Positions 24,747 to 37,470 of a DNA stretch of 64,000 nucleotides are shown one piece after another. Within the stretch, counting starts at the first letter, position 1. Each line of letters opens with the position of its first letter. The translations under genes and the position numbers were made by a program. This stretch comes from Eremophila alpestris peregrina. Taxonomy: Eukaryota > Chordata > Aves > Passeriformes > Alaudidae. The stretch lies in NCBI GenBank assembly GCA_009792885.1, contig WMCF01000018.1, forward strand, positions 10,707,321-10,771,320, written 5' to 3'. Below the pieces are notes generated by a model that was given only the letters and a program-made list of their open reading frames with translations, searched no databases and was not told where the DNA came from.

Positions 24747-26370
24747 CTGTAAATGCAAAAGTAAAATTAACGCCGCTTTGCAATGTTTTTAAAGAGAAAA
24801 AAAATATTAAAGAGGGGGTTTCTTTTAAAATTAGATTTGTAATATAATTGAATCCAGCCTTTGTTAATAGTTCAAACAGAAAGACTTTGATGAGAAATGA
24901 CAACCACATACAAGGAAATAATCTCCTCACCAATAAATTTTTACACCTTAATCAAAAATTGTGTGCCTTGCAGTGAATTAATTTCTAAAAGAATAATGCT
25001 TTCATTGCTCTCCTCCTTTACCAAATATCTCTGCTGGTTTTCTTTCAGAATAAGTTGCAGTGAAAAATTCCCCCACAGTTCAATCTGGCTTTGTCTAGTA
25101 TGTAGAAATCATCCAAGTGGGATTCATGTTGGATCCCTTCAGATGTCTACAATCCAGGTCCTTTTTCAGGGAGAAAAATACGTGTTTAGGGTGCAACTCA
25201 ACCAAATATCATGGAGACATCTGTGTCAGGATGAGAAGAACCAAACCTTGGGCTCTGTTGAATGTATCCCCTGGTTCTTCACCAGATTTATTGGCATAAC
25301 TGGAATTTAGGGGGACAGCTTATGTGTAACAGATATGTCCCATGCTGTGAGTTGATACTTCTGACAGAAAATACTGTGTGATAGTATAAGGTCAAATGAT
25401 AAAATGGAGTGATGTTCATCCTCATTTGCCATGACAGTTTCTGTCTTCCAGAGTTCTACACGTAGCTCTGTGTCAAATAAGGGAATACAGATGTTTAAAG
25501 AATCTTCAGTTTCGTTGTTTTACATCTTCCTGAAGTGAAATTGCATAACTGGCTGTATGTGAAGCTGAAATCCCCCAAATCTTCAGTGATATTTACCTCA
25601 GTACCTTCAGAGTGGTTCTGTCAATGTTATCCCCTGATTTCCATATGATCACGTTCCAGTTTTGGCAGGTTTGAGATCAAGCAACAAATCATCAGTGGCT
25701 TCATGGGCAGAGAATGTAATTCAGTATCAAAGTGGCAGATGTAGCTCTCTGGGGTTTGCACACATTTCATGCTGAAATGAGCATTTACTCAGAGACCACC
25801 TTGCATGTGATTGTGAGTTGAGTCTGGATCTGTTTGTGCCTCTGTCTGTCAGGTGTCCATGATGAAGAGCTTGCAGCAGGAAGAACTGAAATGTATCATG
25901 CTGTCTTGCCATTTTCTGAATTTGTGTACATTACCATGCCTTGCAAAACCAGATATGTCAAGAACACGGGTGCTTCTCTGGCCTTTTCTTGTTATTGACT
26001 CAAAAGATTGACTTGTGTCACACCATCCACCAAAAAAACCACCAAGTGGTGATGTGGTGATCTTCCTTAAGTGGAGAACTTTGTTTAGACTCAGGTGAAT
26101 GTGTGTCTTTCTTTCATTACCACTTTTTCTCAATTTCCCCAAACACCCAGCCTAATGTCTTCAGACATCATCACTTTTAAGAAAATAAATAAATTATTAG
26201 AACTGATTGTCCTTCTCCAGAACATTTGACCATCCTTCCCTAGAACACACACAAAGCACAGTTTACCTAATAACCAGCAATTCTTTCTTGTCTTTAACTG
26301 TTGTATGTGCCACTGTAACAAGATGATGTCTTTCTTTATATTTTTTAACAGTAATGAAACAACCCCATAC
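24747..26370 (-). other. Intron 9 (about 1.6 kb)
   Basis: Unique-looking intronic sequence. No repeat family or coding segment recognised; a 97-codon open frame on the minus strand at 25849-26142 has no family resemblance. Confidence 0.65.
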
Positions 26371-26512
26371 CTGTTGGTAAAGACGTTCCCAGTAATCTTG
26401 AGTCATGAGACGGAACAAGGAGAGAAAGGCCCAGCCAAAAGTATCAAAGCTTGTGTAACCATGGTCAGGATTTTCCCCAGCCTTCAGACATATGTATCCC
26501 TCAGGGCACGTG
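26371..26512 (-). CDS. SCN5A: Exon 9: DI pore loop and selectivity filter
   Basis: A 142-bp exon, acceptor ttttgcag|CACG, donor CAACAG|GTATGG. It completes Gly, then reads TCPEGYICLKAGENPDHGYT, SFDTFGWAFLSLFRLMTQDY and WERLYQQ. It encodes the last extracellular turret segment and the DI re-entrant P-loop. The Asp in TQDYW is the D of the DEKA selectivity ring. The residue right after it is Tyr. In mammalian Nav1.5 this is Cys (human 373), the main cause of tetrodotoxin resistance; the aromatic residue here is the one found in toxin-sensitive channels. The rest (KAGENPDHGYTSFD, WERLYQQ) is Nav1.5-like rather than Nav1.4-like. Length agrees with the family. Confidence 0.97.
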
Positions 26513-29491
26513 CTGCAAAACATCAAATACAATCTGTGAGATGCATCTTAGATGGCTCCAACAGGGAGAAACTGATTTCCAGGGACACACATCCAATGCT
26601 CTTGGTCAAGAGCTCAGGGCATCCATGGTAAATTCCTTCACTGTGTGAAAGCACAGAAAACAGGTGATGCTACTTCACAGGATCAAAGTTCTTTGCAATC
26701 TTATTTTTTCCTCGAAAGGATAAACAGGGAAATAATAATGATAGCATGAGCTGTAATAGCAAATAATCACCTTGCATTTCACATCTTTTGAATAGACTGG
26801 AATTAGGTGCTTAAATATGATTTCTCTTGGCACTTATTCCTAATTAAGAATCAAAAACCTGGTGTTTACAGTTGCAGATAACACTGTGCTGGTGAACCTG
26901 CTCTTTTTGGTTACACAGCCTGGACACCACCAGCCTGTGCTATCAGAGCACCTTCCTGATTGCTTCCTTTGCCTGACCTCACTCACCCCCCACAAGGATT
27001 AAATCTTTAATCTAAGAAACCCAGCCCTTTGTTCCACTCACCGCCACAGTCTGGGGTCATGACATCTTTTCTATTTCTGCCAGGAAAAAGCTTTCCTTGT
27101 GTGTCTTGTAGATTACAGTATTAAATGGCATGCAGGCAGCATGAATTTCGCTGTCTCTCATTAACCTTTGAGGCTCTTTACAAGTAATTTTCTAGCCCCA
27201 TATGCCAGAAGAGATAAAAAAATGCTCTCAGTGGTACCGTGTAAGCACTGAACTGCATCATCAAGTGAAACACAAGGTGGAAGAGATCCTGGGCCGAGGT
27301 GCCATCCTCTCTCTCAGAACAGATCAGTCAAAAACCCCCACAGCTCTTGCACATCAGAAGCCACTCTCCAAAAATAAGGTATGACCCATTAGAAACTGAA
27401 GACATTGAAATATGCAAAGGCTTTTTTCTGTATGTATCCTAGGAAGAGAATATGAGATCAAGTGCCCTGGAGCCTTATGGTATTTGGGAATTCTTTAGGT
27501 GAGAATTCTGGAGAAGCAGATCTCAGCAGAATGTGCAGTTACACCAGCTCTCCCTGTCCTCCTAATCCTTCAGACAGAGATGGACCTGCTACAATTCCCT
27601 GCAAATTCCAGCTGCCACAACTGGGGATGGTTGGAACATGTGGGATTTTGGACATGTCACTGGTCACGTAGATTACATAGCTTTAAGCTTAATTTTCTCC
27701 CAGAAAAAAAAATAAATCCTAGAGTTTCTCAACCACTGCTCTTTTTTCACCAAAGCAGAATATTGCCAGAAATTGAAATGCAAAGCAGAAATACAAATAA
27801 AGCAAACTAATTTTTAAAATGCCAGGCAAAAATAAAAAATTGACTCCTGAGAAAGCAGTGTGTCTCAGTGTGAAAACCAGTGCTCTTTTCTTTAAAAACT
27901 GTAATTTTAATCCAGATATCAAATAAATTTTACAGCACAGGATAGCAACCTGCATTGCATGTCAAAATGAGAATATGCATTTATACAAATCTATGGTGTC
28001 TGCCACCACCATTAGACATTCAACAGCACTTTTAGAATCTTAATTTAATATCAGTAGTGAATCACAAATTTTAAAGTAAGTCTGCTTTGAACACTGATAA
28101 AAGGAGTGCTGAAGCATTGCAAAATGTGTGCAGATCCTTGTTTACAGTAGTTTTCAGAAAAAGCAATAAAAAATGAACAGCTGATGTTTAGTGAATTAAA
28201 TGTTACACACAAGTGGGGGTATAATAACTGATTCTGTCACCTTAGGTAAAGCCAAGTTAGCTTATACCAGTTGAGAATTCAGATAATAACAATTATATCT
28301 CACAAAGAAAGAAAAAGAGTCAGTCCTAATTTCTTTTCTCTGACAGTCTAGAAACGCCTCCTTCTAGATCTTTCTTACTTTGACTACCTTTTTTTTTCCT
28401 AATAAGAGCCACATTTCAATAAACAATACAGTAACATTACTGAGTTAAAAGATAATAAAATGCAGAAATCTCAAATTTTTCCCCCCTAAACTATGCAGAT
28501 GCACATGGAATGTCTCTTGTATACCCATGTCCTTTTCCGAGGCAGAATTTTTGACTAAACCTCCTCTCTCCCAAAGGCAGCATCTGCTGTCACTCTGCTG
28601 TAGAGAAGTGAGATTTCTGCTGCTGCAAGGAGCCCTCATTGCCTGTGATGTGCCACTCAGCTCTGAGAAATGGATTCTCCAGGCTCCTGAGGAGGAAATT
28701 CCCTTTGCTGGCTCTAAGACATTGTGTCAACACGGGACAGGAACATTTCTGTAAAGCTGGTTGTTTCTGCCATGAGAAAATGACTGCACTCACACACTGG
28801 GCTTGGCTGGAAACTTCCAGAGGTGCAGAGTCCTTTTAACCTCTCTCTAAAGAGAAATCCCAAGTGGCTCCATTGATCTGGTCTCATTGTTCTTATTTTA
28901 ACATTATTACTAAAGGCTAAAACAACCCAGTGCAGCTGAGAGAAACTTTGCTGGTGGTTATTTTGATGGTGGACTTCAGCCTAGGCAGGGCAGTCACTTG
29001 GAAATTGGTCTTCTTCTAGAATAAATTGCCTAAGATGTTAGCCAAAATGGAAATCTTGCCATTATTATCAATTATTGAGAAGGGTGAGATTTTCCTCTGA
29101 ATCTCAATTAGTAGAGAGAATTTCCTCTTAATCTCTTCACCCTTTTGAACAAGAGCCTGGGAGAAAGGGGATATTAGGAGCATTGGTTTGAATTTTCATG
29201 GGAATTTCTGGGCACATATTGGAGGATACAAAGTCACTCAGGTTCACTGCCAATGTTGCATTCTAGGAAAACTTTTGATGAAGAGTGTTTGAGCCAGTGC
29301 TCAAGCACTTTAATTTGCTTGGAAATCTGAAGGACATGAAGATGCAACTTCTCTGACTGCAAAAATGAGCAGTGGTACCTCAGAGGAATATTTTCTGTTT
29401 ATAACACAATTACTATTATACACGTATAATACAATTTTTTCATGTTTCATTCTGTCCTTATAGGCAATTTTCCACTCTCTGACCCCACAGT

Positions 29492-30056
29492 GAATGAATG
29501 GTTCAACCCCAGCTGGCAGTCAAACCCCACAGAGCTGCTCACTCACCTCAGCCCCAGTGGGATGGGGGACAGAATTGGGTGAGTAACAGTGAGAAACCCC
29601 ATGTGCTGAGATAAAGGCAGTTTAATAGGGCAGAAAAGGAAGAAAATAATAATAATATGAGTAATTACAATAATAAAAGAATTAAACTATACAAGTGATG
29701 CTCAGTGCAGTTGCTCACCCCTTGCTGACCACTGCCCAGCCAGTTCCCAGCAGTGTCCCTCAGCCAGCTTTCCCCCACAGTTTATATCCTGAGTATAGGG
29801 TCTGGAACATCCCTCTGGCCAGCTGGGGTCAGCTGTCCTGGCTGTGTCCCCTCCCAGCTCCTTGTGCCTCCCCAGCCTCCTCAGTCACACAGCATGAGAA
29901 GCTGAGAAGTCTTTCACTTAGTAGAGGCACTTCTTAGCAACAACTGAAAACATCAGTGTGTTACCAACATCATTCTGATCCTAAATCCAAAACACAGCTC
30001 TGCAGCAGCCACGAGGAAGAAAATTAACTCCATCCCAGCTGAAACCTGGAAAACAC
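29492..30056 (-). mobile_element. Solo LTR of an avian endogenous retrovirus (ERVL-type)
   Basis: On the minus strand it begins near the characteristic gctgggatggagttaatttt and contains gttttggatt. A promoter-like ATATAAA lies at 29781-29787 and an ATTAAA polyadenylation hexamer at 29621-29626. It ends near gccagctggggttgaacc. This is the layout and sequence of an LTR family abundant in birds, recognised from memory. No gag, pol or env sequence is attached, so it is a solo LTR left by recombination. It has the same orientation as the channel gene. Boundaries are good to about 10 bp. Confidence 0.85.
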
Positions 30057-33000
30057 ACTTCTCTAATATTTTTTTTTTCAGCTTTAAGAGAATTCAAACA
30101 AGGTGCTGCAGCATGAAAAGCATGAACCCCAGCCCAAAAATGTTGTTAATGTTAACTTACACCCTTCTTTCAGCAGCCAGACCCTTGAGACGGAATTTCC
30201 TGCTTGTCAACTCCTTATTCCTGCTCACCCTCTTTCGTGGCCAACAGAGAGATAACCCACAGGGTATGGGAACGTGTTAAAAACACTGAGAGGAAAACAA
30301 AATACTGCTACCCAGAAAAACACTACAGAAATTTGGTGTAAGGCTCTCACATGAGAATATTATTCTGCAACTGGCACCATTTCCTCTGAGGAATTTTTTC
30401 AAGGAGCCTCAAGATTTTACTGAACCTTCCTCCATGTATGACATTAAGTCTACCCCCTTTGGATTTTTTAGCAAAAACTCTTCAGCTTCTTTTACCTCAG
30501 GGAAGCATTTGAGAGGATTGTACTCTCCTCTGATGCCCAGGGATGGGCAGCAACAACAACAAGCTACATAAATATACCATCCTCCACAGGAGTGTCACAG
30601 GATGCTGTTCAATTGATCACAGTAAAATTAGTGTCATTGATTCAGAAAAGTTAAAAGCAGCAGCCTACCTACCCATCCATCAGGCTGTAATCACCACTGC
30701 AAGCTGGCATTGGTACAGGAAATTAAAGGACATAAGAAACAGCTTTGGTTTAAATAACACAGGCTGGGAATGCCAGAGAGCTGTAGCTGAGGGGCATAAT
30801 TACAAAATGCTCTGTCTCAAGAGTTTAATCTAGGCAAGCCAAGCAACCTGCTGATCCAGGCTACAGTGGCCAATAGGGTTGGGCAATAAAAGAAGATTTG
30901 TAAAACATCCATGCACTGGATTGTAACATCCAGATCCTGAAAATACAGGATCCATGTCCATGTGTTACCTGGAGTCAACACCAATGACATCTGTGAGGTG
31001 AAGGCTGCACTTTCCTTGGGTTTAGGTTACAAAGGGACACTCTGGCTTGCTCACTACAGAAGCAATGAAGCACATACTACAGACACAGCAAAAATTAAAA
31101 AAAAAAGAACCCTATTTTGATGAGAGTATCTTTGTGTTCCTGCTTAGGTCACACCTTAAGCCTAAGAATGCACAAATAGAGCTGAAAAGTTTATAGCTGA
31201 TGTCTTTGACACATGGCTAATTCCCGGGGAATGGAAATCACCCTGGTGGCTGAAAATGGAACCCTCAAGGTGGGGTTTGAAAGTCTGGCAGCCTTTGAAG
31301 GACAGACAATGCCCATGGCCTCCAGGGCTGGTTGATGTGCACAGTAGTCTTCCTCAACCTGCCTCATCCTGCTGAAGTCCACAAATCACAAGAGAGGCTT
31401 AGATTTCCTTCAGACCACAGATCTGAGTATTTTTCCCTTGACTTTCCATATTTTCTCCTTTCTCTTGTCTCTGAGGGAGGAGACAGGAGTCAAAATAGAA
31501 GATCATACTGTGGGGAACAAAGATCCTTAGACTAACATTTGCTCTTACCCAAAAAAAGAGAAACTACCCATCCCAAAACTGGAAAATATTTTAAAAAATG
31601 AATGTTTTGTAAGGGTAACTGGGCATGTAGGAGAAAGGGGCCAAAAGCTAGCAGTGCTTCAGCTGAAGCCATTGATGCCAATGGGTGCCTGAAATTCATA
31701 GGTTTTTCTCCTTCCCCTGCTCTTTCTTGTTTTGTAATATTAAAGACTAATTACGGTTAGTGTATCTGACTTACAATTCCCCACTAATTGCCACCTAAAA
31801 TCCAAAATCTGACTTGCAGTGGCATACTTCATCTTGGATAGGCCTGACTAGGAGCCCCCAGAAGCTCTCACTCCAAGCATCCAAACGGACAGAGAGAATT
31901 TGAAGGACAATTTTAAAAGCAAGGGAAGGGGTGCCAATTGTTTGAAATGACAGAAGTGCAAGCAAATTGAGCCATATGCTGCAGGGAAAAGGAAAAAAAA
32001 AATAGAGATGACGACAAAGAAGAGAAGAAACCCTCAGAATAAAGAGCAACATCAACCAAGAGTTGAAACTGGAGGAGGAAAGAGAAGGAGATCAGGCTTG
32101 CTCACAGGCTCAGAGCACCCACTGACCTGTGCATGCTGCTGACTTGTACCCAGGAGAAGTTCCATCCTCCCCCCCTGGCTGCTTGCTCAGGCAGATGGAA
32201 AAGCCTACAACATCCGAGTGCACTCCAGCAGAGAGGGGAACAACCCCCTCTCCTGCTCTGTGCCTTGTCCAGGCTCCACTGCAGCCAGGCAAGCAAGCTC
32301 CTACTGCTTCTGACTCAATCCAGTGGCCAGACACCAGAGCTTCTGTCTAACCCACCCAACAAAATGTAGGGCAACAATTTGTCATCATAAACATAACAGT
32401 AGATTACTGCCTAATGAAGGTTGCAGCCTCTAGTAAGTCTGCTTCTCTCGTGTGCCTGATGAGCTTATTACAGCTTTGACTAAGAGGTAATATTACCCCT
32501 CCTTAAGAATTGAGTGGATTTGGATTTAATCCCTACTGCTGCTGTTTGACCAGAGACATGATCTTCCAAATACACTGCTGATCCCTAGGAATGGGGACGG
32601 TTATTGTTGTTCCTAAACCTGCAGAATTCCTCAAGTCATGCCCATGGTCCCTGTAGCACCTTTGAGGTGTCATACTTGCTGTTTGTTTGACACACTGAAG
32701 CAAGAGGCTTTCTCACCATGAGCAGACCATCCTCACCCTCCTGTCACCGTAACCAGCTCAGAGTAAATGGAAAAGCTTCTGTGATTTACATCAGAATCTA
32801 GGTAAATTCATTTAAGGTGTTCTGCATAGCCTGAAGGTTTGAAATAAATTCACTAGTATTGCTTGATGATCTGGGATGTAATTATGTTTTTAGCTCTAGT
32901 AGTTTTAACAACACAGTTCTTTACAAAATACCATTGCTTTGTTGAGATTTGAAGAGGACAAATTTGGAAACTCTGTCCCCTTCTTCACTCCAGCAACCTT

Positions 33001-33224
33001 TACAGCCTCTCCCACCTGTCAGCCCAGCTGTACCACATCAGGCTGCATTTGGTGAGGGGAATGCACACACCAATCCCATTAGGAACATGCCAAAGCTCCC
33101 AGTATCCCATTTCCTGGAATGGACCCATTCCTGCACCAAGTTCAACACTGGCAGACAATGACCTGCTTAACAAAGCTGTGTAGTCCTGACATGACTTACA
33201 GCCAGGACTTTATCCTGAAGATTT

Positions 33225-33380
33225 TCTCCAAAAGTTAATTCTTGTTTCTATTGTACTCTGTTCCTTGTAAGCACAAAACAAACTCTTGCAGTACTTTAAG
33301 GGGGAAAATGCAGTCAGATAAACAAAATGAAAAGCAACAAAAAAGTTCTGTTTGATTAAATGAAGAAAAGTCAAATTTCG
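33225..33380 (-). repeat. Unidentified dispersed repeat, copy A
   Basis: About 155 bp sharing roughly 91 percent identity, without gaps in the core, with 35784-35938 about 2.56 kb further on in the same orientation. On the minus strand both copies keep the same open frame, with shared peptides such as KFDFSS, CLSDC and QEFVLCLQGTEYNRNK. I cannot name the family. Confidence 0.85.
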
Positions 33381-35783
33381 GGTATTGCTGTTGCCCCCCA
33401 AGAGTGTGTATATGCAACACTTCCTCCCCACTCCTCCATGGACTGCACCCCTGAAATGCAAATCCTCCAAGCCAAGAGAGTTCTTCTCATCCTATTTGTC
33501 CAGCATCCAGCACAATATGGCCTGAATCTAGGACCTTCTTACAGAAAACAATAACAACAACAACTGCAATAACAACACAGATTGAGGTTGAGGCAACGTA
33601 GAGCTGCAATGGTCCTAATTGCCTGCAGCAGAGTAACAGAGTCAGCTGTGTGCACTTCTCCCTGGAGCAGCTCCCCAGTTTCTGGTGCAGTTGGGGTTGT
33701 GTTGCTGGATGCTGTTTGACAAGTTCTGGCAGACAAACATTTTTCCAGGCTCTCCCCTGCCAAGTTCTGGGCGAGAGCTGCAGTGGCACTGGTGGAAGCA
33801 CCCGATAGCAGCTCTCCTCCTCAGCATGGAGCATGTTTCTTCTCCACCCTTCAGGGGTGTGATAAGCCTTTACAAGGGGCTTTAAATCACTGCGTGGAGG
33901 ATGCATAAAGGCAAAGGAATGTTACTACAGCTCAGAGAGATCAAAGTGCTGCGTGGCTGTACGTGTAACGAGCGCGCTGACAGGAGGGGGATGTGGAGAA
34001 ACTGCCACAAAAACACTGCTTTTGGTGCTCACAGAGACTATGGAAACAGGCATCTGATGCAATTTTACATGTGGGTATTAATTACCTTAGTAAAATGCCA
34101 CAACACAGAAGAAAACAAAAGGTTTTCTTTTTTTTTTTTTTTTTTTTTCTGACAGTGCCTTAGAAAGAGTTAGGACTGACACAGAAACTTTGAGGAGTGC
34201 TACAGCACATGGTCATTCCTTCATCCCTTACATGCAATGAGCTCAGTGACAGAATTGACCAAACCATAGAGAATCATGCCCCACAGTGTACATTATTTTA
34301 ACGTATCCTGTTAAGAAAAATCAAGGTCATAGTGAGAATAAAGGTAGCTAAAGTTTCTATAGCAACAGTTACTAGGATGCAGTTGCCAAAGGTGCTTTCT
34401 TGTTGTTCCTGAAGTAGATTTACTGGCTGCTTTTTCCTTCCTGTTCACTAGTCTTTTTTGGTAATATGAGTACAGACATGATGCAAATGTGCTTTCATTG
34501 TCAGTATGATCTTGTGGACTATTCCTGCCCATGAGCTGAATACACAGGACATATCATGTGTAAGGGAAAACAAAAATTGAGCAGTCTGACCTTGAGATCC
34601 AATGGGGGCACAACTGACTTAAAACATGTACACTTCTCTGAAAAGCCAGCTCCTTGTTGTAATTGCAAATGAAAAAGTGAACAGAAAGAATTTAAGTTCC
34701 TCTTCTGTGTCTGTTTGTTTACTTTGTACATTGACAGCATCTTGTCTCTTTCTCCTAATGGACAAATTTCCTTGCTGTTTCTGTTGCTCAAGCAAACCTT
34801 CAGGCAGGAGGGGAAATAAAAACAGCAGCCTAAGCACAGCAGAAAAACATCCCTATGAAATTACAGCAGGATGCAAGTGGGAATACTTTAGAGCTGAAAT
34901 GTATCTTCCCTTCTCCCAGACAGATAATTCCATGCTGCTGCAACCCCCATAAAAGTCTTTACTCTATGGGGACTCTGCAGTGCTGGTCACCTCACCAAAG
35001 TGAACGGTTAAATGTCACCAAGAAGGGACAAGGGTGGCCTGACAGGGATGTGTTCCACTCTGGGAATCTGCTCTGGTGGTGGTGGTGTGCTCCAGCAGGA
35101 TGCCTCCTTGGATCTGAACGTGGGACCAGGATACATAGGATGTATATATATATATATTTATAGGAAGTGTGTGGTGGTGCCTGCTGTCACCTGCTGCTCT
35201 GCAGCCTTCACAAATCATACTCCAGGACTTGATTTCACTAAGGAAAGAGCAGCTTCCACTGTCTGCTCCCTCCTAAGATCTCCCAAATATTTGATCATTG
35301 TACTGGATCTTTACTGTGCCTTCCTTGAGGCTGAAACAAGGTGTTCAGTATCGGGTAAGATATATACTGGGGATTCAGTTGAAGAACAAATTTACAGAAT
35401 TTGTAACCCATTTTTAAAATCGGACTATCTCAGCTTTCTCCATTTATTTTAAACAAATAAAATAGAAAATGCTGAAATTGCAAAAAGAAACAATTTGTAT
35501 ATCCCAGTGCAGCCACATAAAAAAACCTACTAAATTTAACCTCCAAATGCAATGAAAAACATCAACAACTGCAAATACAACACTTTTTTCTGTTTTTTTT
35601 TTTGTTAAGGGAGTGTTACTGTTAGTACTGCTCCCAGCCTGACCAATCTGTGACACACAGAGCAGAGCATTTTTCTATCAGTGTAGTTTTCTGAATGTTT
35701 CTGAATGCTTGTTGTGAAACACCAAACACGTTTCACTTTGAGCCAAAGAATATCTTTGATCAAAATCATTTGATTTTCTCTCT

Positions 35784-35938
35784 TCTCCAAAAGTTTCTTC
35801 TTGTTTCTATTGTACTCTGTTCCTTGTAAGCACAGAACAAATTCTTGCAGTACATCAAGGAGGAAAACGCAGTCAGATAAACAAAATGAACAGCAACAAG
35901 AAAATTCTGTTTGATTAAGTGAAGAGAAGTCAAATTTC
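35784..35938 (-). repeat. Unidentified dispersed repeat, copy B
   Basis: Second copy of the repeat at 33225-33380. I count about 12 mismatches over 140 bases in the core, beginning ttcttgtttctattgtactc. Flanks of the two copies are not similar, so this is not a large recent duplication. Confidence 0.85.
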
Positions 35939-37431
35939 ACTTATCAGGAAGGTTTCTGAGGCATCACATGGGAAACCCCACAGACAGATTAGCCCTTGTG
36001 CACCTGAGAAATTTGCCATCCCCCTGACATTCCTACCATGTCTCTGCAGCATGGTTTTTAAAGTAGATTCTTGAAGTTGCTTGAACATATCTAAAAATGC
36101 AAATAAATGGGTTTTTTCTTGCCTCTGCCAGTTCAAGTACTAGAGACATGTTTGCTGCAGCTGAGTGACATGCATCTATTCAAATCCCTCCTGAACTGGA
36201 ATCAATATCAGCTAGATCCATTACCTCCTGCTTTATTGGCAGCTTGGGTGCCTGTTCAGAAAACAGTCCCTCCTAGTAATGTAATAAAGCCCCCACCTTG
36301 GAGATAATTAGATTGCCTGTGATATAGAATCCACTGATGATCATTTCCCTGCTGATTTTGGCTTGCTACTCCAGCTCAGGTTGCAGTCTCCATCACTGCA
36401 TGCTCTTACATTAGACCACTCGAGTCTCATCACCTAACAATTGCCATAGCAGATTTATTTGGATTTTTTTTTTAACTCTTCCATAATAACAGCAACCAGA
36501 CAAACCTCAGAGTGTCATTAACATGCTTTTAAAAAATGCACTGAAATGGCTTTTTCAATTACCTCAAGATTTAATATCCTGGCCACAACACAGACATCCC
36601 TCACTCTAACAACAAATCCTTCCAGGAGAGAACACATGACACCACCCTTCCCTGAATTTCCTTTGGGTCCTCAGTGTATCCCAGAGGCTGATGAATTCAA
36701 ACTGCAAAATTCCACAAGAATGAACACTCAGACCTGGCCCTGCCAGCTGTCTGTCCTTACCACACCTTCCTGATGCCTTGATGGGTTCCCAATTCAAGAA
36801 TCCTCACTTGCCATGGATTTCATTACCAATAAATGAGGGAACCACAACCTCATGCATCTACTTCTTCTTAAGTCCCCTCCCTTGCTCCTGTGGTGCAATC
36901 TGCCCCAGAAGTTTCCAAGCTTGCACATTCTGGTTTATTGCTGAACACTCTTGCTCTTGGCTCCAACCATTGAAGGGTGAGAGAAAACAAATCCACTTGT
37001 TAGATATGTCAGCCTGTAAATGATGCTCTCCCTGTCCCAACAGGTGGGAATACACCCCTGGGGCCTGAGATCATCTTCCTAATTATCTTCATGTCTTTAA
37101 ACACCGGCAGTGGATGACTGGCAGCAGCTCTGTGCAATGTATAGCAGATGAGACAATGCTTGCTAATCCTGAGCTCAAAAACCCAGTGCACTAGGAATAT
37201 TTATTACCCATTTTTAGGCATTTAAACTCAAACCTTACCCAGTGGTATTAAATACTTAACTAAAACAGCAGAAGGCTGAAGAAGAAAGAACTGAGGCACA
37301 AAGGGAAAGCTGGTTTCCCTTGATGTCACAAGCACTGACAGTTTTGATGTATTTATCAAAACAAGTACAAGAACACTCGGTTTGAAGGTGTCATTTTCGT
37401 TCTCTTATACTCAAGAGCTGCAAGTTCTCCC

Positions 37432-37470
37432 CTGGCTGTTTCAGGCTGTCTCTGGCTGTTTCAGGCTGTA
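37432..37470. repeat. Tandem duplication, 20-bp unit x 2
   Basis: The unit ctggctgtttcaggctgtct occurs twice head to tail, the second copy lacking only its last base or so. Confidence 0.9.

Noticed and set aside
25320..26150. Possible retroviral internal fragment in intron 9
   Set aside because: Some plus-strand translations looked vaguely protein-like, but frames are broken and no retroviral motif is present.
33487..33906. Open frame of 139 codons on the minus strand in intron 8, ending in a Val-rich hydrophobic stretch
   Set aside because: The hydrophobic run comes from a low-complexity (AAC)n-like stretch near 33545; no homology or conserved motif seen.
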